Origin: Gigaspora rosea
Lineage: Eukaryota; Glomeromycota; Glomeromycetes; Diversisporales; Gigasporaceae
Assembly: GCA_003550325.1 (NCBI GenBank)
Contig: QKWP01000828.1
Coordinates: 1-64,000 of the forward strand
Direction: 5' to 3'
Length of the DNA: 64,000 nt
In this document: one piece after another, positions 25,283 through 37,254 of the stretch
Layout of the letters: each line of letters starts with the position of its first letter
Position numbering within the stretch: position 1 is the stretch's first letter
Translations under genes and position numbers: made by a program
The notes under the pieces: generated by a model
Told to the model about the DNA's origin: nothing
Databases searched by the model: none
Seen by the model: only the letters and a program-made list of their open reading frames with translations

Positions 25283-25471
25283 TAGAGTTAACACTTTTAT
25301 CCGGATATATATATCCGGATATATACTATGTCATGTGATATAACGTAACATAGTGTTTTTATATCTGGATATAAATAAATCTGAATTTAAATTTAAATCT
25401 GGATATATACTATGTTAAAACCAAATAAATCCGGATATAAAAAATATATCCGGATAGAGGTATTAACTCTA
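25283..25471. mobile_element. hAT-like MITE, 189 bp
   Basis: Ends TAGAGTTAACAC and TAGAGTTAATAC (right end reverse-complemented), flanked by a perfect 8-bp duplication ATACTTAT (25275-25282, 25472-25479). The interior is made of atccggata blocks in both orientations. Confidence 0.88.
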
Positions 25472-25479
25472 ATACTTAT

Positions 25480-26138
25480 CTTCATTTACCCAAGCCACAG
25501 CAGGACCCACAAGACCTTTGAGGCCCAGACCAAATCAACTACGCCTCTTTTTCCTACCAATTCAAAGATCAAGAGTCTTGCTGAATTGTTAAACATAGTT
25601 TTGATTTTTATAGTGTTGTTAGTTATATTTAGTATAAAGACCAATAGCCTTGCCTGCCATACCAGCCATGACCAGTTAATGACCATGACCGATATTAGTT
25701 GGTCAGAGCAGTTTGACTGACTGGTCAAGATTATGACAGATGGAAAATTCTTAATATTTTGGCTAATAAATGAATAATTGTTGCTTAAAATCCATATCAG
25801 TGAATCTGTATCATCTGAAATCAACCCAAATTTTTCAGATCCTGTGACTTTCATGATTAATGATATGATTCATTTTTAAATAAAACTTTTTTATTGATAT
25901 AAGTGAACAGAATATGATTAATATAATAGTAAATAACATGATTAGAAAATTTTTTAGGTAGTAATTAAAACCTGGTTAAGAAATATCTTGCTTATAATTC
26001 AAGCCTAATTTGCAGATAATTGGCCAGAATTTTAACAAATCAATTTTAATTCTGGTCAAATAATCTACAATTTTGACTGAATTGTATACTAGAGTAGAAT
26101 CGCTACTCAGTTTAAAATGGTGAATACTGGTATTAACA
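25480..26138. other. Intergenic stretch
   Basis: Overlapping open frames on both strands at 25412-25854 have no recognisable domain and are not supported as genes. A gaccagt/actggtc word recurs around 25660-25730. No element boundary found. Confidence 0.4.
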
Positions 26139-28258
26139 AGATCACGAGATAAACAATTTTTCAGCTAGCTCATGAGATATATTACCAAATATTTTTTCTT
26201 TTTCTTACATATTTTATTAATTTTTTTTTTAGTTTTATAACTAGAAACCTTGCTCGTTTTCTTTATTATGCTTTAATTATTTCATACTTAACAACAAATA
26301 ATATATTGTTATTAGGAAATATGCGCTCAGACTTTACCAAAAGCCTTTCGTTACTTTGGATCTTTATCTAAGCCCTTTGGTTAGCTGATTGGATTAATTA
26401 TACAAAAATCCTCAGACTTAAACAATAAAAATTTTAACATTATAATCCTCAAACTAACCCAGCCAGAGGTTACGTTATTGTTAAACTAAAAAAAGGTAGT
26501 CACTATAACCAGACTACTATAACCAAGAAGCATTCAAGACCACATGTCCTGTTGCCAAGCTACTCATAACAATATAATCCAATATGATAGGTGCTTTCCC
26601 AATTTGGATAAAGTAAACTCTGCTGATCTTTTGGGGTATGCAAAAGCCCACTTTTTTGAAAATTCTTTGGAAAAAAACCAACAACACCAAAGTTACACTT
26701 GTACTAGTAAAGAAAGAGTTTTCTTGTGAAGGTCCAATATCCAATAAGAGCCACCGCATTGTTAGTCCAGTGTGAGTGATAAACTCTGAGCTTGTCAGCA
26801 GATAGTCTATGAACTTTATCTCTAAATAACAAGTGCCCTTTTGTATAGTGAGTGATAAACTCAAGGCTATTAGCTGATACTTAATTAACTGTATCCCTAA
26901 ATAATAGCTGCTAGACTACATGTTTTTTAGTTTTTCAAATATTTTCTATCGTAACTTTACTTCTGAAGGTTAGCAGTTTGTTGGTACAAGTGATCAGCAA
27001 AGAGAGTTATAGAAGATCCTATTTTATTGATTTCTTTATTTATTATTAGAATAGTAACAGATATTATGTAATATTTTAGAGAGGGAGAGAGGGTCTCTAA
27101 AACCTTATATTAAATATAGAAGTTTATAATAGCCAAACAAATTTTTTATATAGAGGGAGGGGGTAGGGGGTATAGTAAAATTATATTATGTAATATATGT
27201 CACCACCCTTATTATTTTTCTTTTTTGTCTTTTTATAATTATTCTACTTATTACTATATATGTATATCAAACAATTCTATATTTATGTGTTGTATCCGAT
27301 ATGTCTATTTTTGTCCTCAAATTTTTAATCCATTGATTCCCAAATTTAGACTTGAAGGGATTTTGCCAACTATCCCTGCTGTCATACTGATATGATATAC
27401 CAAAGTGAACAGTCAAAATTAAATAATTATTATCTAGTGACTTTCTTATCTCTCGCAGCTTTCGTGTTCTAGATGATATAACAAAACCTTCTTTGTAAAG
27501 AATTTCTTGGTGAATAATCATACAATATTGTAAAAGACTTGTGTAAACTTGATATGCTCAGAGTCTTTATTATTAAAGGAAATTATTTATAAATTTTAAA
27601 TTAAATTCTTTATTTATTTGAAGAAAATAAATGTAAAGCATTCAATTGTATTAAATCGAGTACAATGAATACAAAGCATTATTGGGTTTTTAGAAAATTT
27701 AATTAATGTTAGTAATACTTTATCTTAGTAAATATTTATTCAAAATTGACTCAACAATAGAATAGTCTATTAATTTATATTAGTACAATTATATATTTAA
27801 AGGATCAATTCTTGCCCTTACAAATTTTTTTTAGCCTTCAATCAATTAAATTAATAAAGACAAATAGTTATTTATTATAAATCTTATTCGAATTCTTACT
27901 ATATTGTTATTGTATTATTATTTTCAGAAAAACTTGATAATAACATTTCCTTCTTATAAATACATCTTTACAAAATTACTCTTTTTCTTTCAACCTGTTT
28001 TAAACATATCTATCTAATTCACTATAATAAACCATTCTCCTTGCATCATATCTCAGAACAATCAGATGACTAATCATACATACTAATTAATTTCAATAAT
28101 TATTGATTAACCCATCATTCTATTAATCCTTTAACTCAGTCTCTTTGAATTCTGTAATCCTTTTTCTTTTAAATTATTTCAATAATCCCTTTGATATCCA
28201 TGTCTTTCACTAGTCCTAACATTTCATAGTCCAATTTTGTTATTATTTGTTCACTATT
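26139..28258. repeat. Duplicated segment, copy 1 (with ~980-bp insertion)
   Basis: 26139-26225 and 27211-28258 match 46383-47711 in order, with many point differences. Shared words include ttttgtctttttataatta, tctcgcagcttt and tgatatgctcagagtcttt. The intervening 26226-27205 is absent from copy 2. That insert contains a near-direct repeat of about 60 bp (26768 and 26848, each with gtgagtgataaactc). The segment might be a long terminal repeat of the Gypsy element, because copy 2 lies just beyond it. TG/CA ends were not found, so this is a guess. Confidence 0.6.
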
Positions 28259-28263
28259 CACAG

Positions 28264-28571
28264 TAGGATGTGCAATAGGCGGGCCGAACTCGATAATTTG
28301 TGGGTTGGACTTGGTTTGGGCCAGGCTTGGGCCTGAATTTTCAGGCCCATAAATTAATTGGCCCGTCTCGGGCTGGGCTTGTAAAAATGGGTTGAGCTTG
28401 GGCCAGGTTAAACCTGGTAATTTATATAGATTGAGCCTTGTTCGGGCCAAACCTGGGTCTAGATTTTTAGTTCTACAATGAATTGGGTTGGGCCCAGGTT
28501 GGGCTCATAATTTACCAGGTTGGGTTCGGGCATAGTCAAACCTGGCCCAACCCAGCCCATTGCACACTCTA
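28264..28571. mobile_element. hAT-like MITE, 308 bp
   Basis: Ends TAGGATGTGCAATAGGC and TAGAGTGTGCAATGGGC, flanked by a perfect 8-bp duplication ATTCACAG (28256-28263, 28572-28579). The interior is a run of ggcccaggttgggc-like blocks in both orientations, giving a G/C-rich patch in AT-rich DNA. Confidence 0.9.
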
Positions 28572-28579
28572 ATTCACAG

Positions 28580-29690
28580 GTTGAATGCATGACTATCGGA
28601 ATATGCCTATATAATTCTATTATTATAATAATATGCATATCAGGATAATATAAAAAGGATAATATCAGTTAAATAACAGATATTAGTATTAGAGCAATAT
28701 AAAGATAAGACATCAGATATAAAATAATATACTTTTTGTTTACTAATATTATTCTGATATAAATATCAGGTTACTATAGAAGGAATAATAATAGTAAACT
28801 AACAGGAGCTAGCATCAAAGCAGGATATAGGCATATAAAAGAGCAAATAGCAGTACAGTTAGACCTCTCTAAATACAACCTCTCTAAATGCATAACCTTT
28901 TTAAATGCATAGCTTGGCTTGGTCCCAACTCATATGTTACTTATAGATTTTTACCTCCCTAAATGCAATACCTCTCTAAATGCATAGTTTTTTATCAGCC
29001 CTTGCTATGCATTTAGAAAGGTCTGACTATATATAGTTTTTCTTTCTTTTATTATTCTAATATTCAATTTTCACGTTAATAGCATAATATAAGGATATCG
29101 GTATGTATAAAGGCAAATAGCAGTATATAATTTTTCTTTCTTTTATTATTCTGATATTTAACTTACATGTTAATAGCATAATATAAGAATATCAGTATGT
29201 ATAAAGGCAAATAGCAGTATATAGTTTTTCTTTCTTTTATTATTCCGATATTTAACTTACACGTTAATAGCATAATAAGGATATAGATATATACAAAGGC
29301 AAATAGCAGTATATAGTTTTTCTTTCTTTTATTATTTCAATATGCAACTTACACGTTAATAGTATAATATAAAGATATTGGTATGTATAAAGGCAAATAG
29401 CAGTATATAGTTTTTCTTTCTTTTATTATTCCGATATTCAACTTATATGTTAATAGCATAATATAAGGATATTGGTATGTATAAAGACAAATAGCAGTAT
29501 ATAGTTTTTCTTTCTTTTATTATTCTGATATTCAACTTATACATTAATAGCATAATATAAGAATATCGGTATGTATAAAGGCAAATAGTTTTGTTTCTTT
29601 TATTATTCTGATATTCAACTTATATGTTGATAGCATAATATAAGGGTATCAGTATACAAATAGTATAAGAAAAATATACATCTTTATTAT
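28580..29690. repeat. 3' flank and 94-bp satellite beside gene copy A
   Basis: 28580-28850 resembles 54510-54760 (shared words include aggataatat and agtataaaataatata). From about 29040 to 29670 there are about six units at 94-bp spacing; gcaaatag recurs near 29113, 29207, 29299, 29393, 29487 and 29581. Each unit carries tttttctttcttttatta and gatattcaactta. The same satellite family lies at 54770-55790. Confidence 0.88.
28856..29029. mobile_element. Tc1/mariner (pogo-type) MITE, 174 bp
   Basis: Starts CAGTTAGACCTCTCTAAAT; its right end reverse-complements to TAGTCAGACCTTTCTAAAT. Flanked by TA on both sides. Other satellite units show the uninterrupted site agcagtatatag, which proves insertion at TA with TA duplication. 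Confidence 0.88.
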
Positions 29691-30189
29691 CATGATATAT
29701 AGAGCCTTAGATAATACATTTTATTTATTAAATGTATTAAAAAAAATGCAAATAAAACAAATAAGAAAAAAAATCAATTTGCTTTTTTTTTTTTAGTTAT
29801 TGCTGCTTTTCTCTTCCTATTTCAATTTTAACAAACTTTTTAAAAAATTTGTGGAGCTCAAAAGAGTCTCCACAATTTCGTTCTCGTTGGAATCTTGATA
29901 ACTGGATTTACCTATATAGAAACAAAATTAATGATTTTGGATTATGCATTAGTTAGTGCATTTTACTTAATTACCTAATAATAAGTTAGATTATACAATA
30001 AAATAATAATTCATAAAGTTAACTGATATTTTTTTTAGGTTTAATGGCTGTCTATTTTGGCTAAAGGTTTTATTGAATATTTGTAATATTTGTTACATAA
30101 ATGAGTATACAACTAGCTATACGTGCACTTTTGGTATCTAATTTAAGTAGTCCGCCTAAAGGTTCTATACTAGCTATCATACCTGCAGG

Positions 30190-30460
30190 CAGTGTTGTAC
30201 ACGAACATTGTCCCGCTGATTTTTCAGGGACGCAGACAGTCTGGGACGAGACGTCGGGACATGACCGCAATAATGTCCCAACATGATACATGTCCGCCGG
30301 GTAAAACCAATCAAATTGTGGAATTATATGAATTTTATTGGTAGATGATCACGTGTTGAGTCGCAAAATGTCTGGGACAAAAAAAATTCTGGGCGAACAT
30401 GTCCCGGATGTCCCGTCCCGAACTGTCCGCCGTCCGTGTCTGTGTCCCATGACAACACTG
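30190..30460. mobile_element. hAT-like MITE, 271 bp
   Basis: Ends CAGTGTTGTACACG and CAGTGTTGTCATGG (right end reverse-complemented), flanked by a perfect 8-bp duplication CCTGCAGG (30182-30189, 30461-30468). Interior rich in gggacatgtcccg-type palindromes. It interrupts the SINE-like body that follows the tRNA-like heads at 30865-31016. Confidence 0.92.
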
Positions 30461-30864
30461 CCTGCAGGCCAACTACGGGACCTGCCTATTTAAACTCTCT
30501 GACCTATGCTTCTCCTATTACTATCTTACCTATAAACCATATATATTATGGCTTTTCTAGAATTATTCTCAATAGTCACTGACTTAGGGCTACTTTATCC
30601 TCGTAGAAATTGCCAGCCACTTACAAGAATATGTCCCAAATCATATAACTAACATGGTCTTTAGTAACTTGTGCCAAGACCATATCGTTATCTACATTGC
30701 CCTTATAAGGTTCGTTCTAACCCCAGTACAACCTTATTTTGGTAGCACCATTAGATCTTCTCTAAATTCTTACTCAGGACTTGCCAAACGGGGTTCTGTT
30801 TTTCTTGTTCTCTGGATTTGTGGTATAACAAATACTATTGCATCTGAAAGCTCCTATTCAAAAT

Positions 30865-31016
30865 GGTAGAACCAAGGTTACAGGTTTCATACCCAACCAA
30901 TCTGAGCTACAGTTACCAAACACAGGCCTCTTTTTCATTATTGTCACTAGTGGGATTTGAACTCTCAACCTGCTGCTTGGAGGGTGACAACTTGACAACT
31001 TCTCTAAGTCACCATA
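30865..31016 (-). ncRNA. tRNA-like SINE with two promoter heads
   Basis: On minus, a first head runs from about 31016, with a B-box-like GAGTTCAAATCC at 30964-30953. A second head has an A-box-like TAGCTCAGATTGGTTGGG (about 30908-30891) and a weaker B-box GGTTCTACC. Neither folds into a clear functional tRNA by eye. The unique-looking DNA downstream, to about 30065, may be the SINE body. It probably sits in an intron of copy A. Confidence 0.5.
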
Positions 31017-31081
31017 CTCTAGTTAACTAATATTTAACTGTAATTTATTATATTATTAGTATAAAAATTAACCGTTGCATA

Positions 31082-31290
31082 CCAATTTCCTTCTTTTTAT
31101 CTTTTTTATCAACAACCTCTTTCACCTTATCTTTTTTATCAACAACCTCTTTTGCCTTACATTTGTCAACAACAGCCTCTTTCGATTTACCTTTTTTATC
31201 AGCAACCTCTTTTAATTTGCCTTTGTTAACAACAGCCTCTTTCGATTTACTTTTTTCATTAACAACCTCTTTTGACTTACCTTTAATAGT
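31082..31290 (-). repeat. Coding repeat KSKEVV-type in copy A
   Basis: About six units of 30-33 bp on minus encoding Lys-rich decapeptides such as KSKEAVVNKG, KAKEVVDKKD and KVKEVVDKKD. The paralogous copy C has a single such motif (NKGKQKVVEI), so the array arose by expansion in copy A. Confidence 0.8.
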
Positions 31291-31554
31291 ATTACTAAAT
31301 TTATTAAAGGTAGCCAGTTAAATTGAATGCTTTTTGTCAAATTTAGAGCCAAGGTTAGTTTTGCATAATTATAATTAAACTAACAGTATTACTATTTTTA
31401 CCTCTAGTAGTCAAATTTTTTTTCGATTTTTTAAATTTTGAATATGTACTATATATACTATAGTGGATATTACTAGGCCCAGCTATAACAGGTATATAGT
31501 TACTATCGGTGCTTTTCGGTTGTTGCAATCAGGGTTGTCGTTATTAGTATTTTC

Positions 31555-31670
31555 GTTATTAGGGTTATCATTATCAGGAGAGTGGTTATTATTATTGTTG
31601 TTGGGAGGAGAATTATTGTTATTATTATCAGGAGAGAGACTATCATTATTGTTATTAAGAGAGAATTTAT
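31555..31670. repeat. Trinucleotide repeat coding poly-Asn on minus
   Basis: ATT/ATC-type trinucleotides broken by gggagga and caggagag. On minus they give runs of five to six Asn between Ser-Pro pairs in the gene family copy A. Confidence 0.75.
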
Positions 31671-32503
31671 TGCTATTGATATTAGTAATGCAACTATCTG
31701 GGTCAGCATATGACCTTGATATAAACCAAGATAGTGCATTTTTGGGTAGAGCTGTATTTTCATCGATTAAACCTGGGGCATTTGCCCACCGGTATCTTGT
31801 GTATTTCTTTTTTATAGCTAATACATTTTCAGCTGACCATAATATATTTTTCAACTAGAGGCAAAAAAAAATGTTTTTTTAAAAACATCATATATATATA
31901 TGAGCATTGCATTGCTAAAGAAATAAAAGACAGCTTTCGATTTTATCATTTATTAGATTTAGCCATCAGTAAAATATATGTCACTATCAGGTTTTTTAAG
32001 GCTGAATCTGGTAAGAACAAATGATAAAATTAAAAAACTGAAGCCTTATTTTTTTTAGTAGTATTAACGTTAAATTTAGACCAATAAAATTTGTTCAGGT
32101 TCAAAAATAATTACTCGTGGGTAAGCATAATGCAGATATTTATATAGGCTTAGATTTTACTTTCTGGGATCACTAGCTTTTGTCTAATACTTTGACCACC
32201 CAGTCATTGTGATTGCTATTGCTATTACGGTTTTTGTCTCTCCGCTCCCTATTAGCCTTTTCGGCATCAGTTTCAGAAATTTTATTACTATGGTAACCTC
32301 AAAACCGCAATACTCAGTAAACATCAGCAATTGCTTGTTCTTTAAATACATTTTTTGAAAAATTTCCGTATAATGAGCAGCTTTGTGTTGTTAGTAAATG
32401 TTTAAAGCTGCTCATTCATCTTTGGAGTTTCTAAAAATAAATTAAAAAAAATTAAAATAAAGTGAAAATAAATAACAAAATAATAAAAATTTATTAGTGT
32501 TTC

Positions 32504-33027
32504 ACCAAAAGATGAGTGTATTCATGTAGTAAAATTTGGGCCAAATTTAATATAAATATTATAATATAGCAGGAATCTGATATCGCCCTATAGTAAAATT
32601 ATTTTTTTTATTAAGTTGATCTCACTTTAGCTTCTAATTAAAGTTGTAGAGCTGGGTTTTATGGACCTAATAGTAAAATTTCATTAAAATTGGCCTGGTA
32701 GTTCTGGAGATATCTTAACTTTATTTTTTATAATCATATAAATTTCTTTACAGATTTGTAAAGAAATTTATAAGATTATAAAGAGAAAAATTAAGATATC
32801 TCCAGAACTACCAGGCCGATTTTAATAAAATTTTACTATTGGGTCCATAAAACCCAGCTCTACAACTTTAATTAGTAGCTAAAGATTAACTAAATAAAAA
32901 AATAATTTTACTATAGGATGATGTCAAAGTCAAATTCCTGCTGTATTATGATATTTATATTAAATTTGCCCCAAATTTTACTATATGGATACTATATGAA
33001 TGCACTCATCTTTTGGTAAAACACTAA
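32504..33027. mobile_element. Giant palindromic element, relative of 15330-15858
   Basis: A 524-bp palindrome with ends TTAGTGTTTCACC and TTAGTGTTTTACC, followed on the right by TTAA (33028-33031) and preceded on the left by TTTA (probably a mutated TTAA). The core shares ggcctggt, gagatatctt and taaatttctttac in the same order and place as the element at 15330-15858. No coding sequence. It lies in an intron of copy A. Confidence 0.82.
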
Positions 33028-34707
33028 TTAAATTAAATTAAATTAATGAATAAAATAAAATGAAAAAATAAATTAAAAAGAATAATAATAACAGTAATAT
33101 TAAATAATAATAAGAGTGAAATGTATAGTACCAATATTTATATATGTATGTTAATAATAAAATATATCTGCGATGCCTGTATATTCTTTTTTCTTTTTTT
33201 TTGTCGTTCATGCCTCGCCAGCTGCATTTTTTCCAAATACATCTCATGTTAATGTTTATGATATTGCTAGATTACATATAGCACTTGGTCGTTAGTAGCA
33301 GGGTAAGCAATATCATGCATAATAGCCGGGAAGAAATTTGCGATAAAATAATCCTGAATTCATGCCCATTGCTTGGCAGAGCTGGTCTATCCCATCCATT
33401 TAGACCCTCAATGACTAAAAGAATTTTAGTGTATTATAATAAAAAAAAATTTTTTTTTTATCTTTTTAACAGTCTTGCCGGTACCTTTATTAGATATTAG
33501 ATTATAATATAACTAAACTATGTTAATTACTTATTATCAATACTCTATCTATAGCAGGTCCAGCATCACCCAAATACTTCAAGAGCACCTTGGTGTGACC
33601 TATCGCACTGCCTCACTGATAAGACAGACAATTTTGTCAGCCCTGTCAAAGAGCGACATAGGATTTCTCTTCAAATCCCTCTCACTTAGTGTCAATGGTG
33701 AGGATAACCAAACCATACAAGAAGAACGATGAAGCTAAGAAAATAAAAGGGTAATGAAACAAAAAAGGAGAAATACTACAAATCCTAAACGATATACCAA
33801 AAAACAAAAAAACAAAAACAAAATAAAATAACTACAAGATGAAAGAAACGAAGAAAAATTCTATCACTAATGCCGGAAAGCTAACAAAATGAAAAAAAAC
33901 CAATGAAAAGAAAGAAAAAAAAACAAAACACAAAAGAAAACAGAAATAGAAGTAAACCTAAATCTGAAATCAATGATAAAAATTATATAATACTGCGCAA
34001 GGAAATGCCTCGCCAAAGTATTATATGTACATAAAAAAAGAAAACTAAAAGAATATTCTGGAATTTAATTTCTGTAAATCTGGCTACTCCATTGCATCAC
34101 GTCTCATTACGCGTCCATTCCTGTTTATCCACCTGCATGCCTTCTTTCTAATTAGGATAGGAACAACAATGCCGATCTTTTGGAGAGGGTACGCTGAATT
34201 TCCTACTTTTCATCAAAATTTCTAGCAAAACTAACTTCCAGCGAGAATATGATAGTGGGTATATGGTTGAATAAGTCCTTGTAGCCAAAAACCTTAAAGA
34301 AAGTAATGAAAAACTCATTTTTCTTAGTTCACCGCCTAGCCAAGCTATAATTCCTTCATCGACGAAAGTTTTCTTTTTTAACTTTCACCAGAATTTCTTG
34401 TACCAAGGGCACTCACTACTAGTTATCTTGCACAACTGATACTTCTGGCTTGCGTGCCGAATATATAAAGGAGTCCCTGATGACACAAGGAAGGTTGACT
34501 TTTATAAAAACCAGTATTACTAGCTGCTTCGTCTTTTACTAATGAAAAATTTTTTGTTTTTTTTTTGTTCAGAAATTTGTACAAGTGATCGATGGGAAGA
34601 GTTAACAAAATTAATCATGATAATAAAAAAAATTATCAGATATTACATGCATAAATCAAATTCAAATCTAGCAAAAACAAAAATAAATTAGCTGCTACTA
34701 GTACATT

Positions 34708-34811
34708 TATAATTTACATTAAACCAGTATTGTCATAGCTAATACAAAAATAATACTATATAGTATTATTTTTGTTTTAGCTATAACAATACTGGTTTAA
34801 CGTAAATTATA
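34708..34811. repeat. Foldback repeat, ~50-bp arms
   Basis: Inverted repeat with arms beginning tataatttac and containing aaccagtattgt, centred on the tatata at about 34760. No target duplication found. It lies close to the Ser/Asn exon of copy A. Confidence 0.75.
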
Positions 34812-35199
34812 GATGCTGCCTTATATTTCTATTAGGACTCGATACTTATATCTAAATATAAAAAATGTACACAGAGTGCTGCTACAATATTATTTTCACT
34901 ACTGATATTGATACTTTTAATATCACTATTACCATTTTTGTTATTACTGCTGCTGCTGCTAATATAAATTGGTGAAACTAAAGGTTTTCGCTTTCTATAT
35001 ATATATATATTTATATATAAATAATAGCCTGGCTTAATACATAAAATTATACAACCATAAAATCCTCAATATATATATTACCTTCTGAAGAAGATGAAGA
35101 CGATGATCTTCTTCTCTTGCTCCCACTTTCAACATGCACCTTTTTTCATTATATTGTCTTCTATGTAAAACAACTGTATCCATGTTTTAATATGTAAAA

Positions 35200-37250
35200 A
35201 AATAATAACTGCGAAAAAAAATTTTGCGAATTAAAACAAAACTTAAAAGAATTGTAAACTGAAACAAAACTAAAAAGAATTGTGAATAAAACAGGATAAA
35301 GAAACTTATCCTATTTATATTTATAATGCTTTAAAAAATTATATATTGCTGATAAAATAGTTAATGTATTTCTTCCCAAACTGTATATGCGAAATGAAAT
35401 AGAAGATATTACATCAATATTAAGCCTCTATGCCAATATTATATTGAGAAATTACACAATAAAAAATCTGATATTAATTACAATCAAGCTTTAGTTATAT
35501 TAATATCTGTAGTATATGATACAGAAATTTTTATCTAAAAAAATTCATAATATTATATGATCGAACTTTTGTTATATCAATATTTATCATTATATATTTT
35601 TTTTTGTGCAATAAAAAAATCCTAATATTAATTACAACTGATTAATATCTGTAATATATGATTTATGTGCTATATCAGGATTTTTTTAAATAAAAAAATT
35701 CTCGATAATATATGATCAAACTTTAGTTATATCAATGTCTGTCATAATATATTTTTTTTGTGTACTGTATTAATGAACTTTAGTTATATCAACCAATATC
35801 AGTAATATGTAATAAATTTTTTTTTATGCACTAATATCGGTAATTTTTTTATCTAAAAAATTCCCATTAATATATGATCGAACTTTAGTCTAATTGAACT
35901 TTAGTTATATCAATATCTGTAATTTTTTGGAATTTTTAGATAAAAAATTCCCAATATTATTATATAAACTTGTATCAATATCTATAAAAAGGGTTTATTA
36001 TAAAATATTTTTATTGAGAAATTACATATTTTTTATTTATTATATTATACATTAACAAACAGCTCATTTAAACAAACAACAAAATGATTATCAGTGAAAT
36101 AGCATTATCATATTCCAATATCAATATATATATTCGTCCACATGCGAAAAAATTTAAAAATTTCGCTATGTTAATAGTATACAAATATGCCATTCAACTT
36201 AGTAAAATTTTTAAATTTTACTGTACTAATATAAAAAATAAAATAATAAAAAATTTGGTAGCAACTTATTTATTTTATAACAAATAATATTGGCAAGCAA
36301 TAGATTATATATATTTATTTATATAAATAATGATAATATTTAGCAAATAAAAATAAAAAATAAAAATATTATATGATACAATTATTATGAAATGCACTTA
36401 TGGACCATAGGTAAATTAAATTTGCAAATCTATATAACAAAAACAAAAAATAAATTTTATAAAAATAAATTTTAAGGTGGTTTCATAAGCAAAATTTTGA
36501 GATATAAAGGCTTTTTTAAAAAATAAATTGGCTTTTGTATAAAATGGTATAAACCACCTTTTAGTAAAACTCTCTATAATAATTATAAAATATTATAATT
36601 ATTGATCTATTAGAATTTTAATGAGTTTGGTTAAAATGAATTTATAACAAAGAAAATCTTTAATTTCCTGATATCTATTTAGTATTATATTTTACCAAAG
36701 AAAAATCACAATTCAGAATTTTAAATTTTATAATTTATTGAGTTTAGTATATTTGATTTCTTAGGGATTGTAGCCTAAAATTTAAAATCCCAAAGCCTTT
36801 ACCAGTCCTTTACCCAAGTACATATGATGACAGTATTTGCTTTGTTTTGATGCTATTTAAGAAAACAAAAAAAAAAGCGCTGTGACACTTGTATATACAC
36901 TTTTCTCTATTTCCCTCCAAAGGTAATAAAAAAAACAGTTTCTATTTTTTTCTATTAGAAGCACTTACTATATCACTTCGAAATTCAAAAGTCTTCACAT
37001 CATCCAATATGAGTCTCTCATGTGCCTCAAGTATTTCTTGTTTATCTTCAAGTGTTTCTCGTTTATTAGTAGCTATCAAAAGAAGCAAAAATAAAAAAAC
37101 AAAAAATCGAATGAAAGAGGTAATAAATTAATGATGTTACATACTGGACATATATATATATTTGTAGTACATATGCATGTTAGATGTGATTTTATATATA
37201 TATCAGTACAGAGACTTTTTTTTTACATACTAGATGACTTCTTTTTTTTT
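35200..37250. other. Between copies A and B: degenerate repeats, no clear gene
   Basis: 35480-36000 holds three or more loose copies of a unit with gaactttagttatatcaat and tctgtaat. On minus, 37090-36960 reads KRETLEDKQEILEAHERLI and then DDVKTFEFRSDIVSASN, a coiled-coil-like stretch that could be an exon of an unrecognised gene. The plus frame over the same bases is Ser-rich and less convincing. The region separates the 5' ends of divergent copies A and B. Confidence 0.35.
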
Positions 37251-37254
37251 TGGT

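Larger units (their letters stand above)
29817..35190 (-). pseudogene. Unrecognised gene family, copy A (broken, multi-exon)
   Basis: Pieces in order on minus: a Ser-rich basic exon (ESGSKRRRSSSSSSSEG, about 35160-35090); a Ser/Asn exon (about 34985-34850); QYHKH and EMYLEKMQLARHERQ (about 33290-33190); CSLYGNFSKNVFKEQAIAD, GYHSNKISETDAEKANRER and DWVVKVLDK (about 32390-32170); WANAPGLIDENTALPKNA then LSWFISRSYADPDS (about 31790-31690), running into poly-Asn; a Lys-rich repeat exon (31290-31082); and a last exon 29911-29817 (KSSYQDSNENEIVETLL, ending TAG). In-frame stops and frameshifts interrupt several pieces, so it is probably non-functional. The order matches copies B and C. A basic Ser-rich start suggests a nuclear protein; function unknown. 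Confidence 0.6.

Noticed and set aside
31463..31858. Leu-rich plus frame of 131 codons
   Set aside because: Antisense of the poly-Asn stretch of copy A.
33520..33732. Plus frame with HLGVTYRTASLIRQTIL, like a transposase helix-turn-helix
   Set aside because: Too short, no flanking catalytic motif and no inverted repeats; kept only as a possibility.
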